The notes below the pieces were generated by a model. It ran no database searches. It saw nothing but the letters and a program-made list of their open reading frames with translations, and had not been told where the DNA came from. The translations under genes and the position numbers were made by a program. A stretch of DNA of 64,000 nucleotides from Theodoxus fluviatilis (lineage: Eukaryota; Mollusca; Gastropoda; Cycloneritida; Neritidae): the NCBI GenBank assembly GCA_034096865.1, contig JAWQFJ010016506.1:1-64000 (forward strand), in the 5' to 3' direction. This document shows, one piece after another, positions 31,089 to 42,415 of this stretch. Each line of letters begins with the position of its first letter. Position 1 is the stretch's first letter.

Positions 31089-31258
31089 TGTGAAGTGATT
31101 GTACACGATGTGTTTATATGTGTACTTGTGTGGGTTTGTGTATGTATGTTGGTATTGTGTGTGGAATGAGTGCGTGCGCGCGCATGTGTATGTGTCTGAT
31201 GTGTGTATGTGTGTGTGTGTATGTTTGCGTGTGTGTGTGTGTGTGTGTTCGTGTGCGT
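30745..31258 (+). repeat. (TG)n/(GTGA)n/(GCGC) compound microsatellite
   Basis: GT tracts with blocks of GAGTGAGTGAGT (about 31005-31048) and alternating GCGCGC runs that could adopt Z-DNA. Confidence 0.95.
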
Positions 31259-31261
31259 GTA

Positions 31262-31560
31262 AGTGCCTCAGGAAGTCCTTCAATACTTGCCACATAGACC
31301 ATCGCCGTTGGTGAACGCTTGCTGCCGATCGTGACACCTGGCGGCTCGTCGTAAGCAGGGCTGTCGCCTCCTTCGAGAACACCCGTAGGGCCCCCATAGA
31401 AGAAAAGCGAAATAGGAGAAAGAACCAGGCAGCTGTGACCGACTAGACCTTCCCCTGCAACAATTGCGACTGGACCTGCCGATCCAAGTCATGAGCGGGC
31501 CTGCAAAGGACGTGGACCATGACCTTCCAGATCTTCGTTAAACGAAGCAAAACCATAATG
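31262..31560 (+). pseudogene. 3' fragment of a LINE ORF with C-terminal zinc finger
   Basis: The + strand reads CLRKSFNTCHIDHRRW, stop, TLAADRDTWRLVVSRAVASF, KRNRRKNQAAVTD, stop, TFPCNNCDWTCRSKS, stop. This is the tail of the LINE type also found at 15690-15890 and 32167-32580, including the C2H2-like finger. Three stops show decay. It is cut on its 5' side exactly by the microsatellite and ends in GTTAAACGAAGCAAAACC plus (ATG)n, a LINE-like 3' terminus. Confidence 0.75.
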
Positions 31561-32160
31561 ATGATGATGCTGGCGTGATATGGCGTGTTTGTTTGGCCCA
31601 AAATCTCAAGAGAATCGCGAGGGCTAGGCGTTGCCTACGTTCCTCGCTCATAAGGACGCCATCGCCGTGAAGGCGGGAAGACGAGGGAGGTCCGGAGCTC
31701 CCTCGATCCTTCTCGCTGCCGTGACCGGGATGAGCCAAAATGGCGGAGCCCGTGCGAGTTGGGCTGGTGTTCTGAGATAACAGTGCCTGTGATGTGCTTT
31801 TCAGGGTTCTAGAATGGAAAAGTGTACGTACACGGAAGTATTTGCTGTTCGAGTGTTCATTTGTATATATATATATGAGTAGGTGTATTGGGTATTTCTG
31901 GACGTACATTGCCGAAATGTTTAGCTTTATCTGCTGATTGTTCATATTCAAACAATTATCAAGAAACATCCAACTGTTTGAATACAAACACGCCACAAGA
32001 GAAACAGTGCGCTCCCTTTGATTATATTCACTTTATCTACGCTTCGCGTTTCTACCCGTGAGTGAATTAATGTTGACCTCTACTCGCAGAATAAATGTGT
32101 GGATGACAAATACAGAAAAAAAGAAAAATTGACAGTTGGTACTTCACGAGATCAAACTCT
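31561..32160. other. Unrecognised interval
   Basis: GC-rich in the first 200 bp, AT-rich after. A 152-codon - strand open frame shows no known domain. Confidence 0.3.
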
Positions 32161-32166
32161 ATCTAT

Positions 32167-32580
32167 CTATGGCGTTGCTTTGCGAACGAAGATGAGACAA
32201 TGCTGCTGTTCACATCCACCGCAGACACTTTGGTGCCTGTAGAGGCCGATGCGGGACCGGCATGCCTGACCACAGCGGCCGCAGGGGAAAATCCGGCCAG
32301 AGTCTAGCATGACGCCCTCTCGGTTTTTTCTCCTCTGGCGCTTCTCCTTCAGTGTGTTTCTGCGGGAGCTCTCCAACACTGCCGTGGCTTTATTGATGGT
32401 GTGGTGCCAGGCATCTCTGTCAGTAGCGACGGAGGTCCACTGTCCGGGATCGATGTTGCAGGAGATGAGGGCTTTCTTGAGAGAGTCTTTGTATCTCTTT
32501 TTCGGACCTCCTTTGTCACGTCGACCATTGGAAAGCTCACCAACTAGTGCTATCTTGGGCAGGCGGTGGTTTTCCATTCT
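32167..32580 (-). pseudogene. 3' fragment of a LINE ORF2 (RT C-terminus plus C2H2 finger)
   Basis: 136 open codons on the - strand: MENHRLPKIALVGELSNGRR, KKRYKDSLKKALISCNIDPG, WTSVATDRDAWHHTINKA, then RRKNREG and a finger CGRCGQACRSRIGLYRHQSV. This is the usual C-terminus of a widespread marine-invertebrate LINE family (L2/RTE-like; exact clade not determined). It is 5' truncated with no reverse transcriptase core. A short stretch with RFVRKATP ends the frame. Confidence 0.8.
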
Positions 32581-32599
32581 GGAGACATGGCGAGATCAA

Positions 32600-33650
32600 A
32601 CACGAGATCAAACGAGATCAAACACTGAAGTAAGGAAGGGACACCACAGTGAAAATACTCTTTGACCGCAGGGTGTTGAACTAAGGAACTGCAAACATTA
32701 AAACAACATTGTCTAGAGGCAGAACGTTATCAACCAATCGATAATTCTCTGAATCGGATCGACATCGCGCACTGTTGAAAAGCGGACGCCTCATAAATGA
32801 CAAAAAACAGACGTTTTGAAAATATACATTAATATTTCGATGAATGATCAGACTATGACATTTTAAAAACTCAAGTGAAATGTTTAAATGAATGCATCGT
32901 TCTGACGTTTGTGCTTGGCAAAGAAGTCAAGGTGCTGTAGATTTTCAAACTCTGTCTTGCTTTTCCATTTCCTTGAAATATCAAAGAACATGGTCATACA
33001 TGCACGTATATATCATCACTTGCTATTAGTCGACATGCTGCCCTTCACTCGCATGGTATATGCGTTTTGCAGTAGATCATGAATGAAGTATAAAGCAGAC
33101 GTTTGAAAATATTTTCAGTACTCATCTATTAAAGTCAAATAGATGTCTACATCATAACTTTGAATAACCGTCTTTGTGCATTATTCCATAGTAGGGTGCA
33201 GTTTTACTTAGATTTAATGGTGACTGCAAAACAGTTTCGAAAGACACATCGAATTTCCCCCAAAACTTAGCAATTCTTTCTGTAATCAAAACTTTAATTT
33301 AGGTGCACCATCTTTACCAGTTTGTGTACACTTGCAAGTCAGCAAAACAAAAAATACTCGTAGTTAAGTGAGTAATGAATTTCACACTTCATCAACTTTG
33401 TTGTTGTTGCCGATGTTGTTATTGTTTTGTTGTTTATCAGTCTTTTCAATGACTGCAATCTAAAGGAGACGGTGCGGACGTTTATTTCATTTACATGATA
33501 ATCAGATCACAATAAAGGAATATTAAAACTATTTCTATCATTGCATGTTGTATGTGTAATCTGCATCACGCGTAATCACCTCCCTCAGCGGATCGCTTCA
33601 TCTGATTCGTCTGTATCAGACACGAAACACGTGTGTAATCCCCTTCCGAA
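32600..33650. other. Unrecognised AT-rich interval
   Basis: No gene, repeat or known element recognised. Confidence 0.35.
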
Positions 33651-33654
33651 GCCA

Positions 33655-33760
33655 GGCGCTGATTGGTCGGGAGTCGTTATACATTTCGCGCGGGTTTTCT
33701 ATTGACTGGTTACATATAAATAGAACCAACTGTAGGAGCGGATGCGCTTAGATACAGATC
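33655..33760 (+). promoter_or_regulatory. Possible RNA polymerase II promoter
   Basis: TATAAATA at 33715 lies downstream of an inverted CCAAT box (ATTGG at 33662). Further CCAATCAG boxes lie at 33767, 33867 and 33985. No downstream coding exon was recognised, so the gene it would serve is unknown. Confidence 0.3.
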
Positions 33761-34660
33761 AATATCCCAATCAGACAGGCATTTCCCACAAAAACTGTTT
33801 CTCTTGCAAACTGAGCGTGAAGAACATTTGCGTCCAAAATTTCCGCAACGCCGAATTTTTCACCAGCCAATCAGCAAAGGCCACGTGTGAAAAGAAAAAG
33901 TGCGCACAAGTGACCTAAATGAAAGTATCATCAAAGATGTATTTGGTATGATATAGCGTAGTGGCGCGCAGCTATTGTAGACAACCAATCAGCGCCCGGC
34001 TCAGCACAGGGTACTAGTAACGGTCGACACGAAACAGCAAGACCAATTTCGTCTTGGAGGGTTACCTGCCTGCTTGGGGACGACGTCGCCATTCAACACG
34101 AGACAGTCTATGTAGTGTAAGCACCATAATAAAAAAATATATCATTTTAAAACTTAATAATCAAACAAAAACAGGAATTACGACATTGGCACATAAGAGT
34201 ACTTCCGTGTACTAAAGACGATGCAGTGACGGACAAGATTGCAAAATTTTGAATTGAGGGAAAGAAACAAGCTTGAAAAGTTTTCAGTTCTTAGACAGTC
34301 TACTTCGATTAGTTTCTTTGAAATCTTCGAGGAAAACATCTATACTGCCTGGATGAGCTCGATGTGGGCTGGAAGTACAGGAACCCATTTGGTGAGGCAG
34401 TGCTGACCATGGTGCCAAGGAAACCGGGTTTCATTCTACATCTTCTGTCAAAAACATAAAGCCAAGTTTCAAAACTCCCATCTCAAAGATTACCTTGATG
34501 TCCGCACTGCAGGCTTTACCAACAGTGTTTGAATGCGCTGCTGAAGATTGTGTCATATTGACTTTGATAGCGCTTCGTTTGATCTCGTGACTTCTCCGTC
34601 AAGTACTCAGCGTAAGTCCTGAAGATGTTGGCTTTTGCCAGGCAGTCTAGACACGCCTTA
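33761..34660. other. Unrecognised interval
   Basis: Two further CCAAT boxes and a short open stretch (ELDVGWKYRNPFGEAVLTMV, about 34350-34410, + strand) that may be coding but has no bounded exon. Confidence 0.25.
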
Positions 34661-34663
34661 AAC

Positions 34664-35012
34664 AGCAATGTCGCCAGCAGCGTCGCCAGCAATGTCGCCA
34701 GCAATGTCGCCAGCAATGTCGCCAGCAGCGTCGCCAGCAATGTCGCCAGCAATGTCGCCAGCAATGTCGCCAGCAATGTCGCCAGCAATGTCGCCAGCAA
34801 TGTCGCCAGCAATGTCGCCAGCAATGTCGCCAGCAATGTCGCCAGCAATGTCGCCAGCAGCGTCGCCAGCAATGTCGCCAGCAATGTCGCCAGCAGCGTC
34901 GCCAGCAATGTCGCCAGCAATGTCGCCAGCAATGTCGCCAGCAATGTCGCCAGCAGCGTCGCCAGCAGCGTCGCCAGCAGCGTCGCCAGCAGTGTTGCCA
35001 GCAATGTCGCCA
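34664..35012 (+). repeat. 12-bp minisatellite, about 29 copies
   Basis: AATGTCGCCAGC with an AGCGTCGCCAGC variant. All frames stay open because the period is a multiple of three; the encoded ASNV-type repeats are not taken as a gene. Confidence 0.96.
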
Positions 35013-35136
35013 ACTGCCGAAGCACAATAAACTTGTTACAGCTGCTCCTCGAGAATTGCAGTGTTGACGGACTCTGTATGACGAAGCTTGACATAAGACA
35101 CTCTAATTCCTCGGTTGTCTTTGTTTTGATCGTTGC

Positions 35137-37238
35137 TGTAAGGATCCATTATAATGATACATTAGTGGTTGTATAAGGATCCATTACAATGATACATTAG
35201 TGGTTGTATAAGGATCCATTACAATGATACATTAGTGGTTGTATAAGGATCCATTACAATGATACATTAGTGGTTGTATAAGGACCCATTATAATGATAC
35301 ATTAGTGGTTGTATAAGGATCCATTATAATGATACATTGGTGGTTGTATAAGGATCCATTATAATGATACATTAGTGGTTGTATAAGGACCCATTATAAT
35401 GATACATTAGTGGTTGTATAAGGACCCATTACAATGATACATTAGTGGTTGTATAAGGATCCATTATAATGATACATTAGTGGTTGTATAAGGATCCATT
35501 ACAATGATACATTAGTGGTTGTATAAGGATCCATTACAATGATACATTAGTGGTTGTATAAGGATCCATTACAATGATACATTAGTGGTTGTATAAGGAT
35601 CCATTATAATGATACATTGGTGGTTGTATAAGGATCCATTATAATGATACATTGGTGGTTGTATAAGGACCCATTATAATGATACATTAGTGGTTGTATA
35701 AGGATCCATTATTATGATACATTGGTGGTTGTATAAGGATCCATTATAATGATACATTGGTGGTTGTATAAGGATCCATTATAATGATACATTAGTGGTT
35801 GTATAAGGACCCATTATAATGATACATTAGTGGTTGTATAAGGACCCATTATAATGATACATTAGTGGTTGTATAAGGACCCATTATAATGATACATTAG
35901 TGGTTGTATAAGGACCCATTATAATGATACATTAGTGGTTGTATAAGGACTCATTATAATGATACATTAGTGGTTGTATAAGGACCCATTATAATGATAC
36001 ATTAGTGGTTGTATAAGGACCCATTATAATGATACATTAGTGGTTGTATAAGGACCCATTATAATGATACATTAGTGGTTGTATAAGGATCCATTATAAT
36101 GATACATTAGTGGTTGTATAAGGACCCATTATAATGATACATTAGTGGTTGTATAAGGACCCATTGTAATGATACATTAGTGGTTGTATAAGGATCCATT
36201 ATAATGATACATTAGTGGTTATATAAGGACCCATTATAATGATACATTGGTGGTTGTATAAGGACCCATTACAATGATACATTAGTGGTTGTATAAGGAC
36301 CCATTATAATGATACATTAGTGGTTGTATAAGAATCCATTATAATGATACATTAGTGGTTGTATAAGGACCCATTATAATGATACATTAGTGGTTGTATA
36401 AGGACCCATTATAATGATACATTAGTGGTTGTCTAAGGACCCATTATAATGATACATTAGTGGTTGTATAAGGATCCATTATAATGACACATTAGTGGTT
36501 GTATAAGGACCCATTACAATGATACATTAGTCGTTGTATAAGAATCCATTATAATGATACATTAGTGGTTGTATAAAGACCCATTATAATGATACATTAG
36601 TGGTTGTATAAGGACCCATTACAATGATACATTAGTCGTTGTATAAGAATCCATTATAATGATACATTAGTGGTTGTATAAAGACCCAAAACAATTATAC
36701 ATTAGTGGTTGTATAAGGATCCATTATAATGATACATTAGTGGTTGTATAAGGATCCATTATAATGATACATTGGTGGTTGTATAAAGACCCAAAACAAT
36801 GATACATTAGTGGTTGTATAAAGACCCAAAACAATGATACATTAGTGGTTATATAAGGATCCATTACAATGATACATTAGTGGTTGTATAAGGATCCATT
36901 ATAATGATACATTGGTGGTTGTATAAGGACCCATTATAATGATACATTAGTGGTTGTATAAGGATCCATTACAATGATACATTAGTGGTTGTATAAGGTC
37001 CCATTATAATGATACATTAGTGGTTGTATAAGGATCCATTATAATGATACATTAGTGGTTGTATTAGGACCCATTATAATGATACATTAGTGGTTGTATA
37101 AGGACCCATTATAATGATACATTAGTGGTTGTATAAGGACCCATTATAATGATACATTAGTGGTTGTATAAGGACCCATTACAATGATACATTAGTGGTT
37201 GTATAAGGACCCATTACAATGATACATTAGTGGTTGTG
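35137..37238 (+). repeat. 35-bp satellite, about 60 copies
   Basis: The unit is AGGATCCATTATAATGATAC, ATTAGTGGTTGTATA. Main variants are GGATCC or GGACCC at one position and TATAATG or TACAATG at another. Identity is high throughout with no unique spacers. Confidence 0.98.
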
Positions 37239-37388
37239 AGATGAATGAAAAGAGACCGCATCTATAAATGACAGCATAAAGGCATGAATGAGACTGCATG
37301 TGTGTTGTTGAGAGAGTGAACGAAACAAAAAGAAAGAAAAACAAAAAGAAAGAAAGAATGATCGCGGAGGAATCCCCCCTCTCTCTCT

Positions 37389-37710
<322 letters not shown>

Positions 37711-39084
37711 AGGGAGACGAAAACCGCGAAATGTTGAATGACTGTGGTCGCCATAGATATGTGAATGCCGAAAGCTCATCCCACTGGACAAGATGACCCT
37801 AGGTGTGACACAGATGACGTGGCTAGGAAAGGTACTCGGCCTGCGGTGATGTCCACCAGCACTGGATGTTGACCTTTAATCACCTGAATGCAAATTGATG
37901 TTTCTTGCATTATTACATTACCTCTGAAGTTTTCACCCTCCACAGCATGTTACTGAATCCATTATTGTCCCATTTGCCTCAGTTGTAAAATCTGAAGAGA
38001 TCGAAGACAAGTTGTGAAGAGCTAGTCTACCGACTTCTTAGGTCACTTTAAGGATGACCCTCATTCTCCTCAGTAGTGTCGATCACTGGCGGATCGCAAA
38101 GCAGGCACGACAGAGTCGCATTCTTCAAGAGGCACGTACTTCCAACCGATCCGTGGTCATGCAGAATTTGGTCAAGCATGTTTACCTCTGAATGCATAAT
38201 GCAAATTTAGGTCAAGCGTATTTATGAATACCAAGCCTAACACCTAAATAATGGGAGATGAGATATGGAAAAAGACGATACTAATGGACATCAATCGACA
38301 GCAACCAGGAGCTCTAGAAAGAGTCATCCTCGAGTGTTTCTCCTGCGCGGTGACACAGCACGTTCAAGGTAATCATAGCCTCAAGAAGAGGTGAGTGTCT
38401 TTCACAAGATCCCATCAATCGGAAGTTGGAATGGAAGTAAGTTTATACAGACCACGGACGTTTCCAGGCCTTTGTTACGTCAGTCCCAGTGGTCCACGTC
38501 GTGTTTGGAGAAAGAGCGATGATTACTGTTGGCGCTGCTCCTTGTCTGCCCTCCTACAAACACGTCACTGAGTGCTGAAGTCAACTCCATCCAGTCTCTC
38601 ATCTGCATACAAGAACCATGGCACATGCGCCAAGAGAACTGCGCAATGCCCTCAACCTATGTTCCATTTCAGGGTCGGCACAAGCGGGAAATCCGGTACA
38701 CAGACGCCCATGACAGAGGCAGGCTCCAGGGGAGTATTTCATGCCAGTCCAGACAATCACTGAAAAGAACTATAAACTAGAAATTGTCAATTGTTTCACT
38801 ATACTCCAGTTCAGTGATTGGCTTTGCTAGCATATCACCACCCGATGAAAGCCGCTTCAGGTTAAGACAATACTCACGGTTCTAGTTGGAATCTGCAGTG
38901 TGGATGTGGAATCCTCCGTTGTAAGACAGACGCCAAGTTGTAACTAAATTAATCTCGAGAGAATAACTAGATTATCATTCTTTGAATTATTTTCCTTAAC
39001 CCTCCGAGACAAGATAGCCGTCGAGTTTGGATTTAAATCAATCTTGACAGAATGATTAGATTATCATTCTTTAATTTACTTTTC
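37711..39084. other. Unrecognised interval
   Basis: No gene, repeat or known element recognised. A TTATCATTCTTT/AATCTTGA block recurs near 38970 and 39060. Confidence 0.3.
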
Positions 39085-39090
39085 TGAACC

Positions 39091-39092
39091 TT

Positions 39093-39161
<69 letters not shown>

Positions 39162-39230
39162 ATTCCCTGTTTGGATAGTTTGTGCTTTCAAGGGACAAGT
39201 TTCATATAAACAGGCGAGAACTCTTTTGTC

Positions 39231-39282
<52 letters not shown>

Positions 39283-39317
39283 TTTCTTCCTCTCTTCTCT
39301 TTTCATCTTTATATATC

Positions 39318-39387
<70 letters not shown>

Positions 39388-39643
39388 TCTTTCTCTCTTC
39401 TCTTTTCATCTTTCTATTTCTCATCTCTTTTCATCTTTCTATCTCTCAGCTCTCTCTCCCTCTCCATCCATGCCTAATTCTGTTTGCTACCCGCCCACCC
39501 CCCATCCTACCCCCAAATCATGCCTTTATTGTTTGATGTTATTGTTAGAATTATATCATCCTGTGTTCACAAGACCTTGTGTAATGGATATGCTTACGTG
39601 TATTTAAATGTTGATACAGCTAGAGTATCTCTCTCTCTGTGTC

Positions 39644-39705
<62 letters not shown>

Positions 39706-39967
39706 GAGTCCATGTATATGTGTTGGAAGCAGTATTATGCCTATGCTCAAGAGGATTTTGCAGTTGTACATAAACTTTACGCCATGTGCAGAAATTTGCA
39801 AGGAGTCATTTACTTAACTTGGGTTGATTTAGCTACCAAGCCTTGTCAAATGGTGTGTGGATGCTCCAATACTAGCAGTCATTACTTCTTTTTTCTCAAA
39901 CATTCAATGATTCATGTTCAACAATTTATGATATTTTTTATAAAGGTTCACAATATTCTCTCCCCTT

Positions 39968-40036
<69 letters not shown>
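39091..40036 (+). repeat. Series of (CT)n microsatellites
   Basis: Long CT tracts at 39091-39158, 39235-39275, 39318-39368, 39630-39690 and 39970-40036, separated by T-rich single-copy DNA. The last abuts the 5' end of the LINE. Confidence 0.96.
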
Positions 40037-40039
<3 letters not shown>

Positions 40040-40282
40040 TGCGACGTAGCTTTCAACAGTGTTGGACGTGTGTGCCGGAGCTCCGCCTTTCTGCTATTAG
40101 ACTGCGTTGTTGTGGTGTTTTCGGAAAAATTTACAACGCCGACCGCTCAGTATGTGAAAGACACGAACTCTGAGTAAGTTTTAAAAGTCGACTTGAACCT
40201 TTTCCCCATATTATTCACAGTTTTCTTGAAGGAAATATATCGTTGCTCGCGTTGTGAACTGTGCTCACCCTCTGCCCCCGCC

Positions 40283-42349
40283 ATGGGGACGGACGTAGAG
40301 ACGTACAGAGCTCGTATCGGACTGTTCTGTGCTCCGTCCCAGCGGCGGCGTCACCGTGTCAGCGACCATGAACGAGAAGGCAAGTTTACGCTTCATGTTG
40401 ATGCAACCGTCAGTGCATTGTTTTGTGCTTTCCTGCTTGGCGACGTGATTTGTGGTGTTGAGAAAACGATCTCGAATCGGCCTCAACAAGCCGCTATGGG
40501 AGCAGCCAGAGTATGCCTACTCGGTATCAGCCTGTACATGTGCCTGTTGATCGCGTGTGTTGCAAAACCGAGTGAATCTCCGACTGCTTGCTTTGACTTT
40601 TCCCAGCGAATTCGTCTTAGCAATGACGTACAGGAGAACCCGGGGCCTGGCTCTGTCGAGGGAATGTCACAAAGCGAGAGTACCGGCGACGAAACTAGTG
40701 TGCCCAGTTTTGTAGAGCGAATCGAATCTCTGAGTGTTCAAATGAATGAGAGTATGAGCAGCATGATGAAGGCAATGAATGATCGATTCGATGCTCTCCA
40801 AAATGACATTTCGCACACTAAACACTACATGAAATGGCTGGGAGATCAGCAAGAGATATTGAAGTGCGCGATCCAGGAAAGTGAGCGAAAATCGCAAGCA
40901 TGTTACCAGTATCTAATTGGATGGAATCAGTCTATCCAGGCGGAACAGAGTGACTTGAGGGGACGACTGAATGCTTGTATAGAAGACTACACCGACAAGC
41001 TGGGTGAGGCTGAAAGAGAGAGAGAGAGAGTTGATCAGGACATACGCAGAAATAATGTCCGCATGTTTGGTGTCCATGAGTCCCGTAAAGAGACCTACTG
41101 GGACTGTCTGAGCGCTGTAGTGAATCTGCTCAAGCAAACCATGCCCGATGTTGACTGGAACGAGCGCGAGATCGTGCGAGTGCAGAGGCTAGGTACGAGG
41201 GGCAGAGAGCACGATCGCTCCCGCCCAATACTTGTGTCGTTTGCTACTTGGTCAGGCAAACTCGCACTACTGCAACGAGGAAGAGAACCTCTCAGGCAAA
41301 AAGGCATCAAGATATCGGGAGAGCTGACAGCACGACAAGCAGCTACTCTGCGCGATCTCCGCAGCCAGGGGAAAACAGCATATTTTAGAAATAACAGGCT
41401 GTTTTACCGGGATACGGAGAGAAGTGATGCCTATTCCCAGCAGCGTGACGGGAGACTGAGCAGACACCACGATGTCACTTGCGCAGAAGTGGAGACCGGC
41501 CGACGTCGATACTACGGAGGGACACGACAGAGGCAGCACAGACACTTCACGCCAGGCCCGCAACATCAGTCTGTAAATCAGGAGAAGCCTCGACATCGAC
41601 AACAGAGAGACTACACCGTGGATGAGAGGAACCTTATTTTCCTCAACATGCAGATCCCTCCGGAGCCGCCAGAGGGGGAAAACGCACATGGAAGTTGTGA
41701 CGGGCCGGCTGATCTCTCAGAAGATGTGCGTGTTGTGTACAACCCCAACGCACCAGACCGAGATGAGACTAGGGACGGAATTGACCGTGCGCAGCGTGAT
41801 GTTACCGGCAGTGCTAGAAACGGAAATCTGGCACCCTCGGATCAGCGACATCCAGTCCATCAGACAGCTGCTGCAGACATTCCGTTGCCTAGTAGCAAGA
41901 CAAGCGACGCAATGACGACAGTGTTCGGCGGCCGCTCTGACCCGACCTTGCCCTTGGGGGCACCGAGTTGCAGCGAGCGCGCCGAACCCGTGCTGACAGG
42001 GACGTCCGTGAAAATTAACGCACGTGCGGTGCGCCCGGTGCGCTCGCAAAGTGCAGGTGGCTCTCAAACCTCCCTCCTTGATTGGCTGGACCGTCCACCG
42101 ACGACTAGGTGCACCAATCACGTGTCCGAAGAGACGGGGGGTGGGGAAACGACTGAAAGTGACTGTGATGAGGACGCATTTGCAGATGCTAGAGCTGATG
42201 TTCGGGGATTACTGACCGGCACGCCACAAGTCGAAAACAGTGTGGAAGAGACTGAACATCCGCAGGAAGATGTGTGGAGGGACAGACTTAGACATACCAA
42301 GGCTGCAAAGCCTCATGACTCCACTGCGGCTACATCTTCGCAAACCTGA
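40283..42349 (+). CDS. LINE ORF1 protein with 2A-like recoding motif (688 aa)
   Basis: The ATG at 40283 is in a strong initiation context (CGCCATGG) and is preferred to the upstream in-frame non-ATG codons. Residues about 72-95 form a hydrophobic segment (CLLGISLYMCLLIACVA). It is followed by NDVQENPGP, a 2A-like motif with the Gly121-Pro122 bond at the recoding point. Canonical 2A has D-V/I-E-x-N-P-G-P; here the Glu is Gln. Downstream lies a coiled coil (about 135-250), then an RRM-like L1-ORF1-type domain from residue 255 (RRNNVRMFGV, RPILVSFATW, GIKISGELTA). A long Pro/Ser/charged C-terminal region follows. In other LINEs such N-terminal 2A segments can act as signal sequences when ribosome skipping fails. 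It probably forms the RNA-binding particle partner of ORF2. Confidence 0.8.
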   Translation: MGTDVETYRARIGLFCAPSQRRRHRVSDHEREGKFTLHVDATVSALFCAFLLGDVICGVEKTISNRPQQAAMGAARVCLLGISLYMCLLIACVAKPSESPTACFDFSQRIRLSNDVQENPGPGSVEGMSQSESTGDETSVPSFVERIESLSVQMNESMSSMMKAMNDRFDALQNDISHTKHYMKWLGDQQEILKCAIQESERKSQACYQYLIGWNQSIQAEQSDLRGRLNACIEDYTDKLGEAERERERVDQDIRRNNVRMFGVHESRKETYWDCLSAVVNLLKQTMPDVDWNEREIVRVQRLGTRGREHDRSRPILVSFATWSGKLALLQRGREPLRQKGIKISGELTARQAATLRDLRSQGKTAYFRNNRLFYRDTERSDAYSQQRDGRLSRHHDVTCAEVETGRRRYYGGTRQRQHRHFTPGPQHQSVNQEKPRHRQQRDYTVDERNLIFLNMQIPPEPPEGENAHGSCDGPADLSEDVRVVYNPNAPDRDETRDGIDRAQRDVTGSARNGNLAPSDQRHPVHQTAAADIPLPSSKTSDAMTTVFGGRSDPTLPLGAPSCSERAEPVLTGTSVKINARAVRPVRSQSAGGSQTSLLDWLDRPPTTRCTNHVSEETGGGETTESDCDEDAFADARADVRGLLTGTPQVENSVEETEHPQEDVWRDRLRHTKAAKPHDSTAATSSQT
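40625..40651 (+). other. 2A-like ribosome-skipping motif
   Basis: DVQENPGPG encoded at 40625-40651; the skip would fall between the glycine codon GGG (40643) and the proline codon CCT (40646). Activity is inferred from motif only. Confidence 0.65.
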
Positions 42350-42415
42350 CGTGCAGGCCACGGCCCTGAATCCGCTGAGGCGGAACGACGTAGTGTTGTG
42401 GGGAGGGGACCTCAG

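Noticed and set aside
34516..35176. Ala-Ser-Asn-Val / Ala-Thr-Leu-Leu repeat proteins
   Set aside because: 12-bp repeat read in open frames on both strands; no codon or splice evidence for a gene.
35137..37238. CRISPR-like regular repeat
   Set aside because: Units are directly contiguous with no unique spacers, and the context is eukaryotic; it is a minisatellite.
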